From contig NZ_QNRQ01000005.1 in the NCBI RefSeq assembly GCF_003315175.1, positions 62,001-126,000 of the forward strand: 64,000 nucleotides of DNA. The letters run 5' to 3'. This DNA comes from Eoetvoesiella caeni (GTDB lineage: Bacteria; Pseudomonadota; Gammaproteobacteria; Burkholderiales; Burkholderiaceae_B). This document shows, piece by piece, positions 1-8,026 of this stretch (position 1 is the stretch's first letter; the number at the start of each line of letters is the position of its first letter). A program made the position numbers and the translations under genes. The notes beneath the pieces were generated by a model. That model worked only from the letters and a program-made list of their open reading frames with translations, did no database searches and was not told the DNA's origin.

Positions 1-224
1 CCGATGGCCGAGTGGTCTGCGGGGATCTGATCCTCGATGCCCAGGCCTTCGTGATGGGCGCAGTCGATGATGTACATCCGGCCCGCCACAGCGGCGGATT
101 GGGCGAACTTGTCGCTGCCGTTGATCACGGCGAAGGTGCCGGGATAGGTAGCAGCCGCAAGCAGCCGCGTTTCCGTCTTGAAGAGGGATTTGCCGTCAAT
201 GTTGACGCGACGATAGCGTGCCAT
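1..224 (-). CDS. phage head-region protein, N-terminal part
   Basis: This minus-strand reading frame runs off the left edge; 74 residues are visible, starting MARYRRVNIDGKSLFK. The ATG at 224 has a strong GGAGG eight bases upstream, so the start is solid. It is the next gene after the protease/scaffold gene in the head operon. In related phages that place is often taken by a capsid stabilising (cement) or major head protein, but the visible sequence is not enough to say which. It is soluble-looking, with no membrane segment. Confidence 0.7.
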   Translation of the reverse strand, partial: MARYRRVNIDGKSLFKTETRLLAAATYPGTFAVINGSDKFAQSAAVAGRMYIIDCAHHEGLGIEDQIPADHSAI

Positions 225-226
225 GA

Positions 227-1537
227 TTACTTACCTCCGAAGTAGGTTGCGGGGTCGGGCGCGCCGGTCTCGGCCTGCTCTTGGCCGGAGTTGCCCGCCA
301 AAGGAGCGGCGGTGCCCAGCGACTTGTACATCGCTTCCAGCGCATCGCCGGACAAGGCATTGGCAACTACTTCGCCATGCTTCTCGGCTACGGCCTTGCG
401 CTTTTCAACTTCCTCGGCTCGGGCGTTGGCCGTCAGCGAGTCGGATAGCGCCGTTTGATTGGCCTGCAATGCCGCAACGGCATCCGTCAGGGGCTTGAGC
501 TGCTCCGCCACATTGGCAGCAACAGCAGCGCCGACATCAGTGACGAGGCCGGCCTTTTCTTCAGGGGTTAGAGGCATATCGCCCTCCATGGTTTTATCAG
601 GCCGGGCCTGATGGTTGAAAATCTTCTTAACGCTGTTGGCAATCATCGCCACCCAGGACTCCTGGCGGACAACAGCGGCACCGGAATCGCCGAATACGAT
701 CTTGCCGCCTTCCGTGGTGTAGCCATAGACCTCGGCTACTCCGCCATTGCGCACGATGATGGCTTGGGTATCGGTAAAGTCGGCTATCCACGCATAGTCA
801 TCGCCGCCCGGGGCGAAACGCTCCTTGGCGGCCCGATCCAGGCGCTGCTCACGTTCACGGTAGGACTCGCCCACCAGTGCGCCTGAGTTCGCCGCCAGTG
901 GCTTGGCCTGGTCAGCATTGACCATGAGTCCGACGCCCTGCTCTGGGGTAGCCGCGCCCACTTCATTCAGTAGGATGGCATCGTGATCCATGCCGTTGAT
1001 CTTGGCGACCCATTCCGCGCCGGCGGCTTTCTGCTCTTCGTTGGGCTCGATCTCTTGGAGAAACACAGCCACGCTGGTATGGATGGGCGGCACGTCTTCG
1101 CCCTTTTCCAGCGCTTCAACACGTTCCAGCAACTCGCGGCCTTGTTCGGTACGGCCTGCGACCTCGATATCTACCCACTTTTCCAGATAGACCCGATTGC
1201 CGGATTTCTTGACGTTGCGGTTGAATGCCCCGGCATAGCCCACATTGATGCCCTCGGGGCTGAAGGCGGACACGAACTTGCCATCGACCGTGGGGTGGCC
1301 GAGCGGGGCCAGCGTGCCCTCCAGGCCCTGATAGTGGGCATCGATCTCGCTGGCCGGGTACAGGCCGCCGTTCATAATGACGTTGGCAGGCAGCGTATAG
1401 CTGGGTAGCACCCAGTGCTCGCGCCCGTTGTGCGTAATCTTGCGGATTTGCTTGGCGTTGACTTGCGTCGTGACATTGACTTGCACTTGGTCGACATCGC
1501 CGCGGTTGACCCGCAACGTGACTTTGTTTGTTTTCAT
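227..1537 (-). CDS. prohead protease/scaffold fusion, DUF2213-type
   Basis: A 436-residue protein. The N-terminal half resembles the DUF2213 family, phage head-maturation proteases fused to a scaffold. An HTSVAVFLQ segment near residue 150 and a DHDAILLNE segment near 185 fit the His/Ser/Asp layout of prohead proteases. The C-terminal 130 residues are rich in Ala, Glu and Lys and look like a coiled-coil scaffold, so one gene probably supplies both functions in capsid assembly. It lies directly downstream of the Mu F-like gene and one base pair before the next head gene. Family assignment is by recognition; catalytic residues are inferred. Confidence 0.8.
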   Translation of the reverse strand: MKTNKVTLRVNRGDVDQVQVNVTTQVNAKQIRKITHNGREHWVLPSYTLPANVIMNGGLYPASEIDAHYQGLEGTLAPLGHPTVDGKFVSAFSPEGINVGYAGAFNRNVKKSGNRVYLEKWVDIEVAGRTEQGRELLERVEALEKGEDVPPIHTSVAVFLQEIEPNEEQKAAGAEWVAKINGMDHDAILLNEVGAATPEQGVGLMVNADQAKPLAANSGALVGESYREREQRLDRAAKERFAPGGDDYAWIADFTDTQAIIVRNGGVAEVYGYTTEGGKIVFGDSGAAVVRQESWVAMIANSVKKIFNHQARPDKTMEGDMPLTPEEKAGLVTDVGAAVAANVAEQLKPLTDAVAALQANQTALSDSLTANARAEEVEKRKAVAEKHGEVVANALSGDALEAMYKSLGTAAPLAGNSGQEQAETGAPDPATYFGGK

Positions 1538-1540
1538 GGC

Positions 1541-2473
1541 CTATTCCTTGGCCCAAGGGCCTTTGCCTTTCTTTTTCATGACGTCATAGTTCTTACGCGC
1601 ACGTGCCTGGATACCAGGCACCAGCGGCTTACCGTCGTCATCCACTAAAACCTCTGTCTGGGCGCATTTGCAGTTATTTCCGTTACCATCTTTGCTGTAC
1701 CAATCGCGCACCTCGCCTGAAGTGAAAAGTTTCGCGTGGCGCGCTGCGTGCGTAATGCGCGTCGTCGGACTGAGCGCGGATATATGCATCAATTTGGATT
1801 GCACGCCGTAATCTTCTTCGGCCTGGTCCTTTTCATCCCAACGTGCCCGGCGCAAGGCCATGGGTATCTCCGCTCGAGCAATGTTTCGAGCTCGACCGGC
1901 ACTTATACCTTCCGATTGGCTTGTGAGTTCCTTGGCAATAACGGTCGGGTTCTTGCCGCGACCAATGCCATCGGCCAGAATACGGCCCATCCTGGCCTTT
2001 ACGTCAGCGGCCAGACCTTTCATCTCTTCGAACGCTCGAGCCCTGACCAGTGCCACACGGGCCTGATATGGCGGTGAGCGCAATAAGCTGTCCAGCGACA
2101 TACGCCCGGCCTTGTAGGCTTCGGACTGCTGCGCCAGATTCACATGCGCCTGAGCCGTGCCACGCTGGTACGACACCTCGGCATAAGCGCGAAGGAACCA
2201 GTTGTCGCGAGCGCCGCCCTCCAGCAGGACGCTATCGACGACAATAGACAACTCGGCGTAAAGCGCCTCCAAAACGTACTGGTCCAGCCTGAACGTGTAG
2301 CGCTCATTCACCGCAAGCTCTGCGGGGATACGCTTGAGAACCGCTATGTAGCCGTCCCGAATCTTGCGCATACGCTTGGCAAACTCACGCATCGCGCCCC
2401 GTTCCAGGCGATCAACGCCAGTGGGATCAGCAGGATTACTCGGTAGGATCGGTGATTTAGGTTTCGCCGCCAT
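1541..2473 (-). CDS. phage head morphogenesis protein, Mu F/SPP1 gp7-like
   Basis: About 310 residues from the start chosen here. The C-terminal 100 residues (RNIARAEIPMALRRARWDE, then the HAARHAKLFTSGEVRDWY region and a CKCAQTEVLVDDDG end) have the pattern of the phage Mu F / SPP1 gp7 minor head family, which sits at the portal and has a role in head assembly or DNA entry. Four in-frame ATG codons (2491, 2485, 2479, 2473) lie inside a GAGGATGAGGATG repeat that also encodes the acidic tail of the portal; 2473 is preferred because the repeat places AGG just upstream. It overlaps the portal gene by 17 bases. Confidence 0.78.
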   Translation of the reverse strand: MAAKPKSPILPSNPADPTGVDRLERGAMREFAKRMRKIRDGYIAVLKRIPAELAVNERYTFRLDQYVLEALYAELSIVVDSVLLEGGARDNWFLRAYAEVSYQRGTAQAHVNLAQQSEAYKAGRMSLDSLLRSPPYQARVALVRARAFEEMKGLAADVKARMGRILADGIGRGKNPTVIAKELTSQSEGISAGRARNIARAEIPMALRRARWDEKDQAEEDYGVQSKLMHISALSPTTRITHAARHAKLFTSGEVRDWYSKDGNGNNCKCAQTEVLVDDDGKPLVPGIQARARKNYDVMKKKGKGPWAKE

Positions 2474-3806
2474 CCTCATCCTCATCCTCATCCAGCGGCT
2501 GCGCGCCATCCGCGTCATAGCCGGCGGCCGAGCGGATTTCGTCGCTCTGGAACACGGCTTCGCCGGTAGCCATGGAGGTTTGATTGATCTGGCTCATTTT
2601 CAGAGCGCTTTCCAGCTTTTCGACCGCTGTCTGTTCGTTTAGGTCATCCCACATGACGGTTTTTTCACCAACCGGCTTGATGATGCCGATGCGCACTAGG
2701 TGATCAGCGAAGTCTTCGATCTCGAATGAAAGATTCATGCGACGAGACTGGCAAGTGGCATTGAAATATCGCTGATCCTCAGTGCTGGCGCGTTCGCCTT
2801 GCTGATTGCCAACCAGTACGCGGCTGGGAATGTCCAGCGCAGCGGAAACCGTCTGCAGGTTGATGCCATACGTAGGGGCCGGGTCGGCCACCGCAGTAAC
2901 CAGCGGGGTAACCGTCGCGCCCTGAGTGGGCAACACAACGTCATTGCCGCGATTCATCTCTACCGCAACCTCGTTGAATTTCTCCTGCAACTCGGTCACT
3001 GACACGCCGTACATGCTGGCGAGATTCGCAAAGTCGATTTCTTTGTCGAAATTGATATTGAGCTGGCGCGCCGCATTCTTCAGGAACGATTCGCCGCTAC
3101 CGCCCTCGACTTTCTCCAGTGACACAAACGCGTTGTAGGCCGGCTCCAGCCATCCGATAGCATCGCCATCCCAGTCGCCAAGAATGAATACGCGATCAGG
3201 GTGAATCTTGACTCGACGCCCCACCATGCCGTCGCGCCGGGTTTCGGCGTACTCCCACTCGGTGGGCTGGCCGTAGGTCTGCGAATTCTCGTCGGTATCG
3301 AATTTCGACGGCTTGAGGGCCCCGGCCCAAGCGGGCGTGACCTTGACCAAGCTCTTGCCCTTGGCAACTGGCTTATTCCAGCCCTGGCTATCGTTGATGT
3401 GCAGCAACAGGCCAGAGTAGCGCCCGACAAGGCGGCGCCGGTCCCCTTCAGCGAAAGAGCGCCAAATGCGGGCGGTCAATGTGCGGGTAGCGGCACTCTC
3501 CCAAGGCGTTTCTTTCTTGGCTTCGTCTAGCTTGTCACCTTCGATAATCCACGGGCTAGTTTTCCAGCATGCGCCGATGACCTTATTGACGGCGCCATGG
3601 GCCAGACCGCCGCGACGGTACAGCCCGAATAGCATGTCATAGGTAACATCGGTCGGAAATCCATATTCCGCCCAAGCGCTGCATTTGCGCTTGTCGTCCA
3701 GGGCATAACCGCCAGTCAGCAAGCCCATGCGTGCGCGGGCCATCCTGGCATCGTTCAGCGCATGATTGACGGCCAGCGTCAGGTTATTCGGTTGAGTCAT
3801 GTTCAA
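2457..3806 (-). CDS. phage portal protein, DUF1073-type
   Basis: A 449-residue protein with the look of the DUF1073 portal family (the Pfam family later linked by name to Acb1-like proteins). Supporting stretches are DMLFGLYRRGGLAHGAVNK near residue 60, the long central portal core with QTVSAALDIPSRVLVGNQQGER near residue 335, and an acidic tail (DEDEDEDGGET). Portals form the ring at the capsid vertex through which terminase packages DNA. Position between TerL and the Mu F-like gene is standard. ATG at 3806 or 3800; the ribosome site is weak either way. Confidence 0.85.
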   Translation of the reverse strand: MNMTQPNNLTLAVNHALNDARMARARMGLLTGGYALDDKRKCSAWAEYGFPTDVTYDMLFGLYRRGGLAHGAVNKVIGACWKTSPWIIEGDKLDEAKKETPWESAATRTLTARIWRSFAEGDRRRLVGRYSGLLLHINDSQGWNKPVAKGKSLVKVTPAWAGALKPSKFDTDENSQTYGQPTEWEYAETRRDGMVGRRVKIHPDRVFILGDWDGDAIGWLEPAYNAFVSLEKVEGGSGESFLKNAARQLNINFDKEIDFANLASMYGVSVTELQEKFNEVAVEMNRGNDVVLPTQGATVTPLVTAVADPAPTYGINLQTVSAALDIPSRVLVGNQQGERASTEDQRYFNATCQSRRMNLSFEIEDFADHLVRIGIIKPVGEKTVMWDDLNEQTAVEKLESALKMSQINQTSMATGEAVFQSDEIRSAAGYDADGAQPLDEDEDEDGGET

Positions 3807-4020
3807 TTCGCTTGATAAGGCCGCTCTTGCCTTCGCTCAGATAGCCGTGACTCTCGGGGTCTCGGATCAGATCTACCGTCGAATTCGAGCGGCTGGCCCA
3901 TACGCGCGTGCCCTCAGGGCCGGCATAATCAATAGCAACCTGCCGGGCGCATGTCAGGCAACGGGCGCGCACGATCAGCACCACGCCACCATCGAGCGCG
4001 GATAGTTTGAAAATGGCCAT
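3784..4020 (-). CDS. small phage protein with a CxxC motif
   Basis: A 78-residue protein placed between TerL and portal, overlapping the portal start by 23 bases and starting two bases after the TerL stop. It carries one CLTCARQVA motif near residue 22, so it might bind metal as a dimer or form a disulfide, but a second pair of cysteines is missing. No known family was recognised. The gene is supported by its packed position and shared direction with the packaging genes. Confidence 0.6.
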   Translation of the reverse strand: MAIFKLSALDGGVVLIVRARCLTCARQVAIDYAGPEGTRVWASRSNSTVDLIRDPESHGYLSEGKSGLIKRIEHDSTE

Positions 4021-4022
4021 AG

Positions 4023-5291
4023 TTATTTTTTGCCTTGAAGGCGTTTTGGAAGCATCAGACCCAAGGCGCCGCTGCGTTTAATGAGCGGACCAAGGGCATA
4101 ACGCGTTGCGTCGATGTAGTGGTTGTTAGCGTCCACAATGTCGGTGAGCACATCGCCGGTCATGCGATCTACCTTGTAGCTGTATGTCCTGGCCTCGTGC
4201 AGTGTTTTTTTGCAGCGTGGGTGAATGATGATTTCCTTGTAGCTGCGCAGATGGGCAATCCCATCCTCGACGCTGCCCTTCCACTTTTCCACGCCTTCGA
4301 TGCGTGGCAGGTTGGCGCGCTGGCCATTCTTGCCTTTGCTCTTAACGTGGCTGATTGTCTCCGGCCTGGCCGAGTCAGCGCGAACCACATGCAATTCAAT
4401 ACCAGGAAGGCGGGCGATCATGAAACTGGCTATATCATCGTTCTCCAAGCCAACCTTGCCGGCCTCATGCTCTATATATAGACGCTGGTCGTATATGCCG
4501 CATCGAACGCCTGCCGTGGGATCCTGCGAAAAACCCCAATCCAGACCGAAATACGGGCCATCGAACGCATCTTCAAACGAAAATTCAGCTACCCGGTACT
4601 TTCCGGCTAGGATCTGAGCATCGCTGTTTTCGCGGTAAGCACCATCCCAGATCCAGGCATAGGTCTGATCGTCCAGCCGATCACGGTCAGAAAGCCGTTC
4701 CTGCTCAAGCACATCCGGAAACCAGGGATTGTCGGTATAGTTCAACTCGACAATCTTGGACCCGGGCGGCGGGTTTTTCACAAACCGCTGATCGGTCGGG
4801 CTACCGTCCTTTTCCGGGTTCCAGGTGATCCAGACTTCCGAGCCATTTTCTCGAACTGTCGGTAGGAGCTTGATATAGGCCGTCTCGCTGACGTTTTCGG
4901 CCTCGTCGATCCACGCAATCAGGATCCGCGCTTTGGACTTGATGCTGTCCAGGTTATGGCGCAGGCCGGCGAACGCATAGGCCACGCGCTTGTTCTTCGT
5001 GCGGATGTACTTGTCGCCAATATCGAAGTAGGCATCCAGCCAGGGTTCCGAACGAATCGCCTGCTTGACCTCCTCCATAGAGGAATCTTCCAGGCTATTC
5101 ATGTACTCACGGCCGCACAGGATTACGCCTGAAACACCGGCCTCGGCAAACATGTAGGCACGTACCGCCGTCATCAGCGCAAAGCTGCGCGTTTTAGCGC
5201 TGCCCCGGCCGCCGCGCGCGCCGCGGTACCGGGCTAGACCGCTGAAAACTGGAATCAGTTTCGGCGGTAACTTAATCCTCGCTGTGGTCAT
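4023..5291 (-). CDS. terL: terminase large subunit (PBSX-type)
   Basis: A 422-residue packaging motor. Residues 24-34 (GARGGRGSAKT) form the Walker A loop and 123-132 (ILIAWIDEAE) the Walker B with the catalytic Glu. The C-terminal nuclease domain begins at GLDWGFSQDP and contains RADSARPETI and DANNHYIDATRY, giving the acidic residues expected of an RNase H-fold terminase nuclease. It cuts concatemeric phage DNA and drives it into proheads through the portal. It overlaps the small subunit gene by 20 bases, and length is normal for the family. Confidence 0.95.
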   Translation of the reverse strand: MTTARIKLPPKLIPVFSGLARYRGARGGRGSAKTRSFALMTAVRAYMFAEAGVSGVILCGREYMNSLEDSSMEEVKQAIRSEPWLDAYFDIGDKYIRTKNKRVAYAFAGLRHNLDSIKSKARILIAWIDEAENVSETAYIKLLPTVRENGSEVWITWNPEKDGSPTDQRFVKNPPPGSKIVELNYTDNPWFPDVLEQERLSDRDRLDDQTYAWIWDGAYRENSDAQILAGKYRVAEFSFEDAFDGPYFGLDWGFSQDPTAGVRCGIYDQRLYIEHEAGKVGLENDDIASFMIARLPGIELHVVRADSARPETISHVKSKGKNGQRANLPRIEGVEKWKGSVEDGIAHLRSYKEIIIHPRCKKTLHEARTYSYKVDRMTGDVLTDIVDANNHYIDATRYALGPLIKRSGALGLMLPKRLQGKK

Positions 5292-5730
5292 TGGGCGCGA
5301 CCAGCTCGATAGTGGTAGGCATCATAGGAATGGGTCCACCGTTCGGGCCGCTCAGCTCGCGCTTGTTGGTGAACATGCCGCCCTGCTCTTTGGCCGCCTG
5401 CTCAAGAAGCGACGCCGCCAGAACGATATTCTTGCGATTCATGGCACTTTGAACCATGCGGTGCAATTGACGCAACCGGTATGCTTGGTCAGCAATCGGG
5501 ATCTCGGCAATTTCCTTGCGGAAGCGCTCGCGGGTCGATGCAAACAGATCGCGCCACTTCTTGGCCAGCGCCTTACTCGTTACCTTGGTGGGGTCATAGC
5601 TCGCCACCTGCTGGCGGGTGACTACGATATCGAACTCTTCCTTTACTGACTCTGCCACCTGAGTGGGAGTGTCGTAACAGGCCAGCGCTTGCACAATGAA
5701 GCGCTGCATCGCCTCATTGAGCTTTGCCAT
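5272..5730 (-). CDS. terS: terminase small subunit, DUF2280-type
   Basis: A 152-residue protein directly upstream of TerL and overlapping it by 20 bases. The N-terminal 50 residues (MAKLNEAMQRFIVQALACYD, then TPTQVAESVKEEF) read as a helix-turn-helix, followed by helical segments for oligomerisation and a Pro/Gly-rich tail. This matches DUF2280, a family usually found as the small terminase beside PBSX-type large subunits. It would recognise the pac or cos site and present DNA to TerL. Confidence 0.8.
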   Translation of the reverse strand: MAKLNEAMQRFIVQALACYDTPTQVAESVKEEFDIVVTRQQVASYDPTKVTSKALAKKWRDLFASTRERFRKEIAEIPIADQAYRLRQLHRMVQSAMNRKNIVLAASLLEQAAKEQGGMFTNKRELSGPNGGPIPMMPTTIELVAPNDHSED

Positions 5731-5760
5731 AATGTTATATCCGTAGGGAGTGGGTAAAAA

Positions 5761-6396
5761 TTACGCAGCCTTCATTAAGCAAGTGCCGCATGCGTGTGCG
5801 ATGTTCAGCCTGGACACCTCAGCAGGGCCTTTGGCAGCTTCGACCATGCGCGCAACCTCAGGGCTAGGACCGTACCGCCGCACTACGCCGACGAACTCTT
5901 CGACATCGTGTCCACGCAGTGCCAGCTTCGGCAAGCCTTCCTTGGTGAACTTGGGTGTGCCGAATTCGTCCGTGTCGTGGGCGATGTGATAAAGCTCATG
6001 TTCGACCAGAGAGCAGAACTCAGCATCGCTGCATTGAGCGCAATAATCAGCAGCCAGGGTAATGATGAAGGCCGGCACCCGGCCGAACCAGTCGCGCATC
6101 TGCTGCTCTTGCCGGGCCTTCTGCCAGCCGCCGGCGCGGAACATTACCTGCTCGGTCTGGCCTACCACGGTACGGCCTTGCTTACTGAATGCAGATGATG
6201 CCCACAGGAAACACAGATCAGCGTCTATCAGGTGGGTATGATCTAGATTGTGTAGCGTTCCATCTTCAGCCAAGATGCTGTCTTGCACCCAAGTGCCGAC
6301 CTCTGGCGCTGGCATCAGTCGGGCGTACAACTCGTCTTCAGCCGACTCTGGTGGCACGGGGCGCACAATCGTCGGTTCGGATTGTCGCTTTGCCAT
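5761..6396 (-). CDS. putative phage metallopeptidase
   Basis: A 211-residue protein from the ATG at 6396. A longer frame extends upstream, but it runs through the tRNA gene, so MAKRQSEPTIVRPV is the sensible start. Near residue 135 a VEHELYHIAHD motif gives an HExxH-type zinc site, with a further HDVEEF downstream that could supply the third ligand. This fits the putative phage metallopeptidase family found just before terminase genes. It is the first protein gene of the late operon, 87 bases after the tRNA. The substrate is unknown; a role in virion maturation or host modulation is only a guess. Confidence 0.75.
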   Translation of the reverse strand: MAKRQSEPTIVRPVPPESAEDELYARLMPAPEVGTWVQDSILAEDGTLHNLDHTHLIDADLCFLWASSAFSKQGRTVVGQTEQVMFRAGGWQKARQEQQMRDWFGRVPAFIITLAADYCAQCSDAEFCSLVEHELYHIAHDTDEFGTPKFTKEGLPKLALRGHDVEEFVGVVRRYGPSPEVARMVEAAKGPAEVSRLNIAHACGTCLMKAA

Positions 6397-6482
6397 ATTC
6401 TGTTCAAAAAGATCGGCCCCACCATCGAGTGACAGTAGGGCCGCAAATTGCCGGTTTCCCAGCAAGGAGACAAACAAGAAAT

Positions 6483-6558
6483 TGGTTGCGGGGGCAGGAT
6501 TCGAACCTGCGGCCTCCGGGTTGTGAGCCCGGCGCGCTGCCAACTGCGCCACCCCACG
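6483..6558 (-). tRNA. initiator-like tRNA with anticodon CAC
   Basis: A 76-base cloverleaf with encoded CCA. Acceptor 5' CGTGGGG pairs with 3' CCCCGCA: positions 2-7 pair (one T-G wobble at 3-70) and 1-72 is a C-A mismatch, the hallmark of bacterial initiator tRNA. The anticodon stem has G29-G30-G31 against C39-C40-C41, the second hallmark. The loop is CTCACAA, so the anticodon is CAC (GUG) where initiators have CAT. D-stem 11-24 is C-G, as in elongators. A35, C36 and A73 suit valyl-tRNA synthetase. It starts 5 bases after the late terminator's distal T-run and precedes the packaging genes. A routine scan would probably call it tRNA-Val(CAC). Confidence 0.85.
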
Positions 6559-6562
6559 TCAA

Positions 6563-6600
6563 AATGCAAAAAGCCCCGAACATTTCTGTTTCGGAGCTTT
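6563..6600 (-). terminator. rho-independent terminator, tR'-like
   Basis: On the minus strand an 11-bp stem (AAAGCTCCGAA with TTCGGGGCTTT, one T-G wobble) and a 9-base loop are followed by TTTTTGCATTTT. It lies between the Q-like gene and the tRNA, where lambda has tR', the terminator that Q overrides. Confidence 0.85.
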
Positions 6601-6630
6601 AGGCGCAACTATGAGAATCTCAAATTACTG

Positions 6631-6662
6631 TCTATATTGCATGTGTTTTGGCAGTCAGTCAA
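6631..6662 (-). promoter_or_regulatory. candidate late promoter (PR'-like)
   Basis: On the minus strand a TTGACT hexamer (6657-6662) overlaps the end of the Q-like gene. TATAGA (6631-6636) follows at a long 20-base spacing, or CAATAT (6634-6639) at 17 bases. A transcript from here would meet the terminator within a few tens of bases, as in the lambda PR'-tR' unit. The minus-10 choice is uncertain. Confidence 0.4.
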
Positions 6663-7287
6663 GAACTTTCACTATTCCGCACGATTCAAACAGATTCTCA
6701 GCCAGCAATTCCGCCCGTTGCACATGCCCCTGTATGGCCTCGTGGTTCTTCGTTGCGTTCGCCCCGTGGTACCAGCGCCGGATCTTTGCAGATTGATCCA
6801 GGGCGGTACGCTGAGGAACGCCACAGCGCTCTGCCAGGTCGGACAGCACGATCTTATGCTTCGCCTTCTTGCGCTCGAAAAGCTTTTTGACGATGCCGTC
6901 GCGCAAAACCCGATGCGAGATACAGCCTGATAACGCCTCGCGCAGTGCCGTCGATGAAATTTCACTGATCGCCGCCAACCATAGCCGGTTATCCCTATAG
7001 CCCCGACAACAAGCGCGATCACAGTCGCACTTGATGACCTGCGGCGCGTATTTGGCGAAGATAATGTATTGATATAGCGGGGGCAGTCCCATAAGCCTAC
7101 TCATGATTATCCCGGCCTGCCCTGCCCCGTCCATGCCGGACAGTTCCTTAGAGACATACGAGACCGGGTCATCGGCATACCGATTCATCAATGGCCGATC
7201 ATATTGTTCGTTTGAAAAGTTGAAGGCGAACAGCAGCGCATTGTGCGCGGTCTCGAACAGCCCGTCGTTATCGTGCGCTAGTGTCAT
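6655..7287 (-). CDS. putative late antiterminator (Q-like)
   Basis: A 210-residue protein, last gene of the leftward early operon. Near residue 88 it has a cysteine cluster (CDCDRACCRGYRDN) that could bind zinc, and near 150 a helix-turn-helix-like stretch (LSDLAERCGVPQRTALDQ). A zinc motif followed by an HTH is the plan of several lambdoid Q proteins. Position is the better evidence: the gene is followed by a promoter-like sequence, a terminator and then the late genes. Q-type proteins load on RNA polymerase at the late promoter and let it read through terminators. It could instead be another late transcription activator. Confidence 0.5.
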   Translation of the reverse strand: MTLAHDNDGLFETAHNALLFAFNFSNEQYDRPLMNRYADDPVSYVSKELSGMDGAGQAGIIMSRLMGLPPLYQYIIFAKYAPQVIKCDCDRACCRGYRDNRLWLAAISEISSTALREALSGCISHRVLRDGIVKKLFERKKAKHKIVLSDLAERCGVPQRTALDQSAKIRRWYHGANATKNHEAIQGHVQRAELLAENLFESCGIVKVLD

Positions 7288-7679
7288 CGTTCCGTCTCCT
7301 TTGAATATTCCCGGTAATTACCAACGCCGTTGGGCGTGATCATCGGTTTTTGAAATGCCGCTGCACGCTGGCCATTGAGCCGCATCAGTGCCGGCGGCAC
7401 GTACTTTCTGCGCGGCTGCGTACCGGCGACCTGCTGCACCACCGACTCGTGATAGTTAGGCGCCGCAACGGGCGCGGCCTTGCGCGGCTTGGCGATAGTG
7501 AGGTTCTGATGCGGCTGGCGCACGCGCTTTAGCTGGGCTTTGGCCTGGTTGTGCAAGACTGCGGACATCCACCGGTCATATGCCTGTTTGGCGGTTTTGC
7601 CGGTACGGGTCAGGTTGGCATCAGAACACTGCCATTTGCCGTTGTCGATCTGGATGATGCGGGGTTTTGGTGTCGTCAT
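7284..7679 (-). CDS. hypothetical basic phage protein
   Basis: A 131-residue protein overlapping both neighbours by 4 bases (ATGA), between RusA and the Q-like gene, the NinR-type interval of lambdoid phages. The first 45 residues (IIQIDNGKWQCSDANLTRTG, then TAKQAYDRW) look folded. The middle is Lys/Pro/Ala-rich and probably flexible, suggesting nucleic-acid contact. No family was recognised. Confidence 0.65.
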   Translation of the reverse strand: MTTPKPRIIQIDNGKWQCSDANLTRTGKTAKQAYDRWMSAVLHNQAKAQLKRVRQPHQNLTIAKPRKAAPVAAPNYHESVVQQVAGTQPRRKYVPPALMRLNGQRAAAFQKPMITPNGVGNYREYSKETER

Positions 7680-8026
7680 TCGGATTTTTCACTAATGAAT
7701 ACCCGAACCTTGCCGCCTGGGGCCTGCGCGCCAATATCGATATCGCCAAGATGAAAGTCGCTGTCATTGATCTTGAGCGCGTCAGCCAACCCATCGATGC
7801 CGGCCTTCATTGACGCAATGAGGTTGTCACGGTCGTATTTGCGGTTGTGCGGAGGGTGAAACATAAAGCTGAGCGTTTGCGGCCCTTGTGCTTTACCCCT
7901 GGCTGCCAGAGCCAGATACCAGCAATCAGAGCGATATTTCTTCTTGGCGCGGGATAGGGCCATGAAATGCACACGAGCATTCGGGCTCAAGTCTTCGTGT
8001 GGCCACGGGAGCTCAAGAATGATCAT
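7676..8026 (-). CDS. rusA: RusA-family Holliday junction resolvase
   Basis: A 116-residue protein of normal RusA length. The HPPHNRKYDRDNLIASMKAG segment near residue 58 holds the aspartates that bind metal in RusA (the D in YDRDN and nearby), followed by DGLADALKINDSDF, also family-typical. RusA dimers cut four-way junctions made by phage recombination and replication. It sits in the NinR-like position after the replication genes, as in many lambdoid phages, and overlaps the next gene by 4 bases. Confidence 0.88.
   Translation of the reverse strand: MIILELPWPHEDLSPNARVHFMALSRAKKKYRSDCWYLALAARGKAQGPQTLSFMFHPPHNRKYDRDNLIASMKAGIDGLADALKINDSDFHLGDIDIGAQAPGGKVRVFISEKSE

Noticed and set aside
1736-2077. 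113-residue plus-strand frame with a hydrophobic start
   Set aside because: It lies opposite the Mu F-like gene and looks like a secreted protein only by chance.
6397-6552. Upstream extension of the metallopeptidase frame to 6552
   Set aside because: The extension runs through the tRNA gene and lacks a ribosome site; ATG 6396 is taken instead.
6483-6558. Calling the minus-strand tRNA a plain elongator tRNA-Val(CAC)
   Set aside because: The anticodon alone would give that name, but C1-A72 and the three stacked G:C pairs are not expected in elongator Val tRNAs; it is kept as initiator-like with the elongator reading as the alternative.
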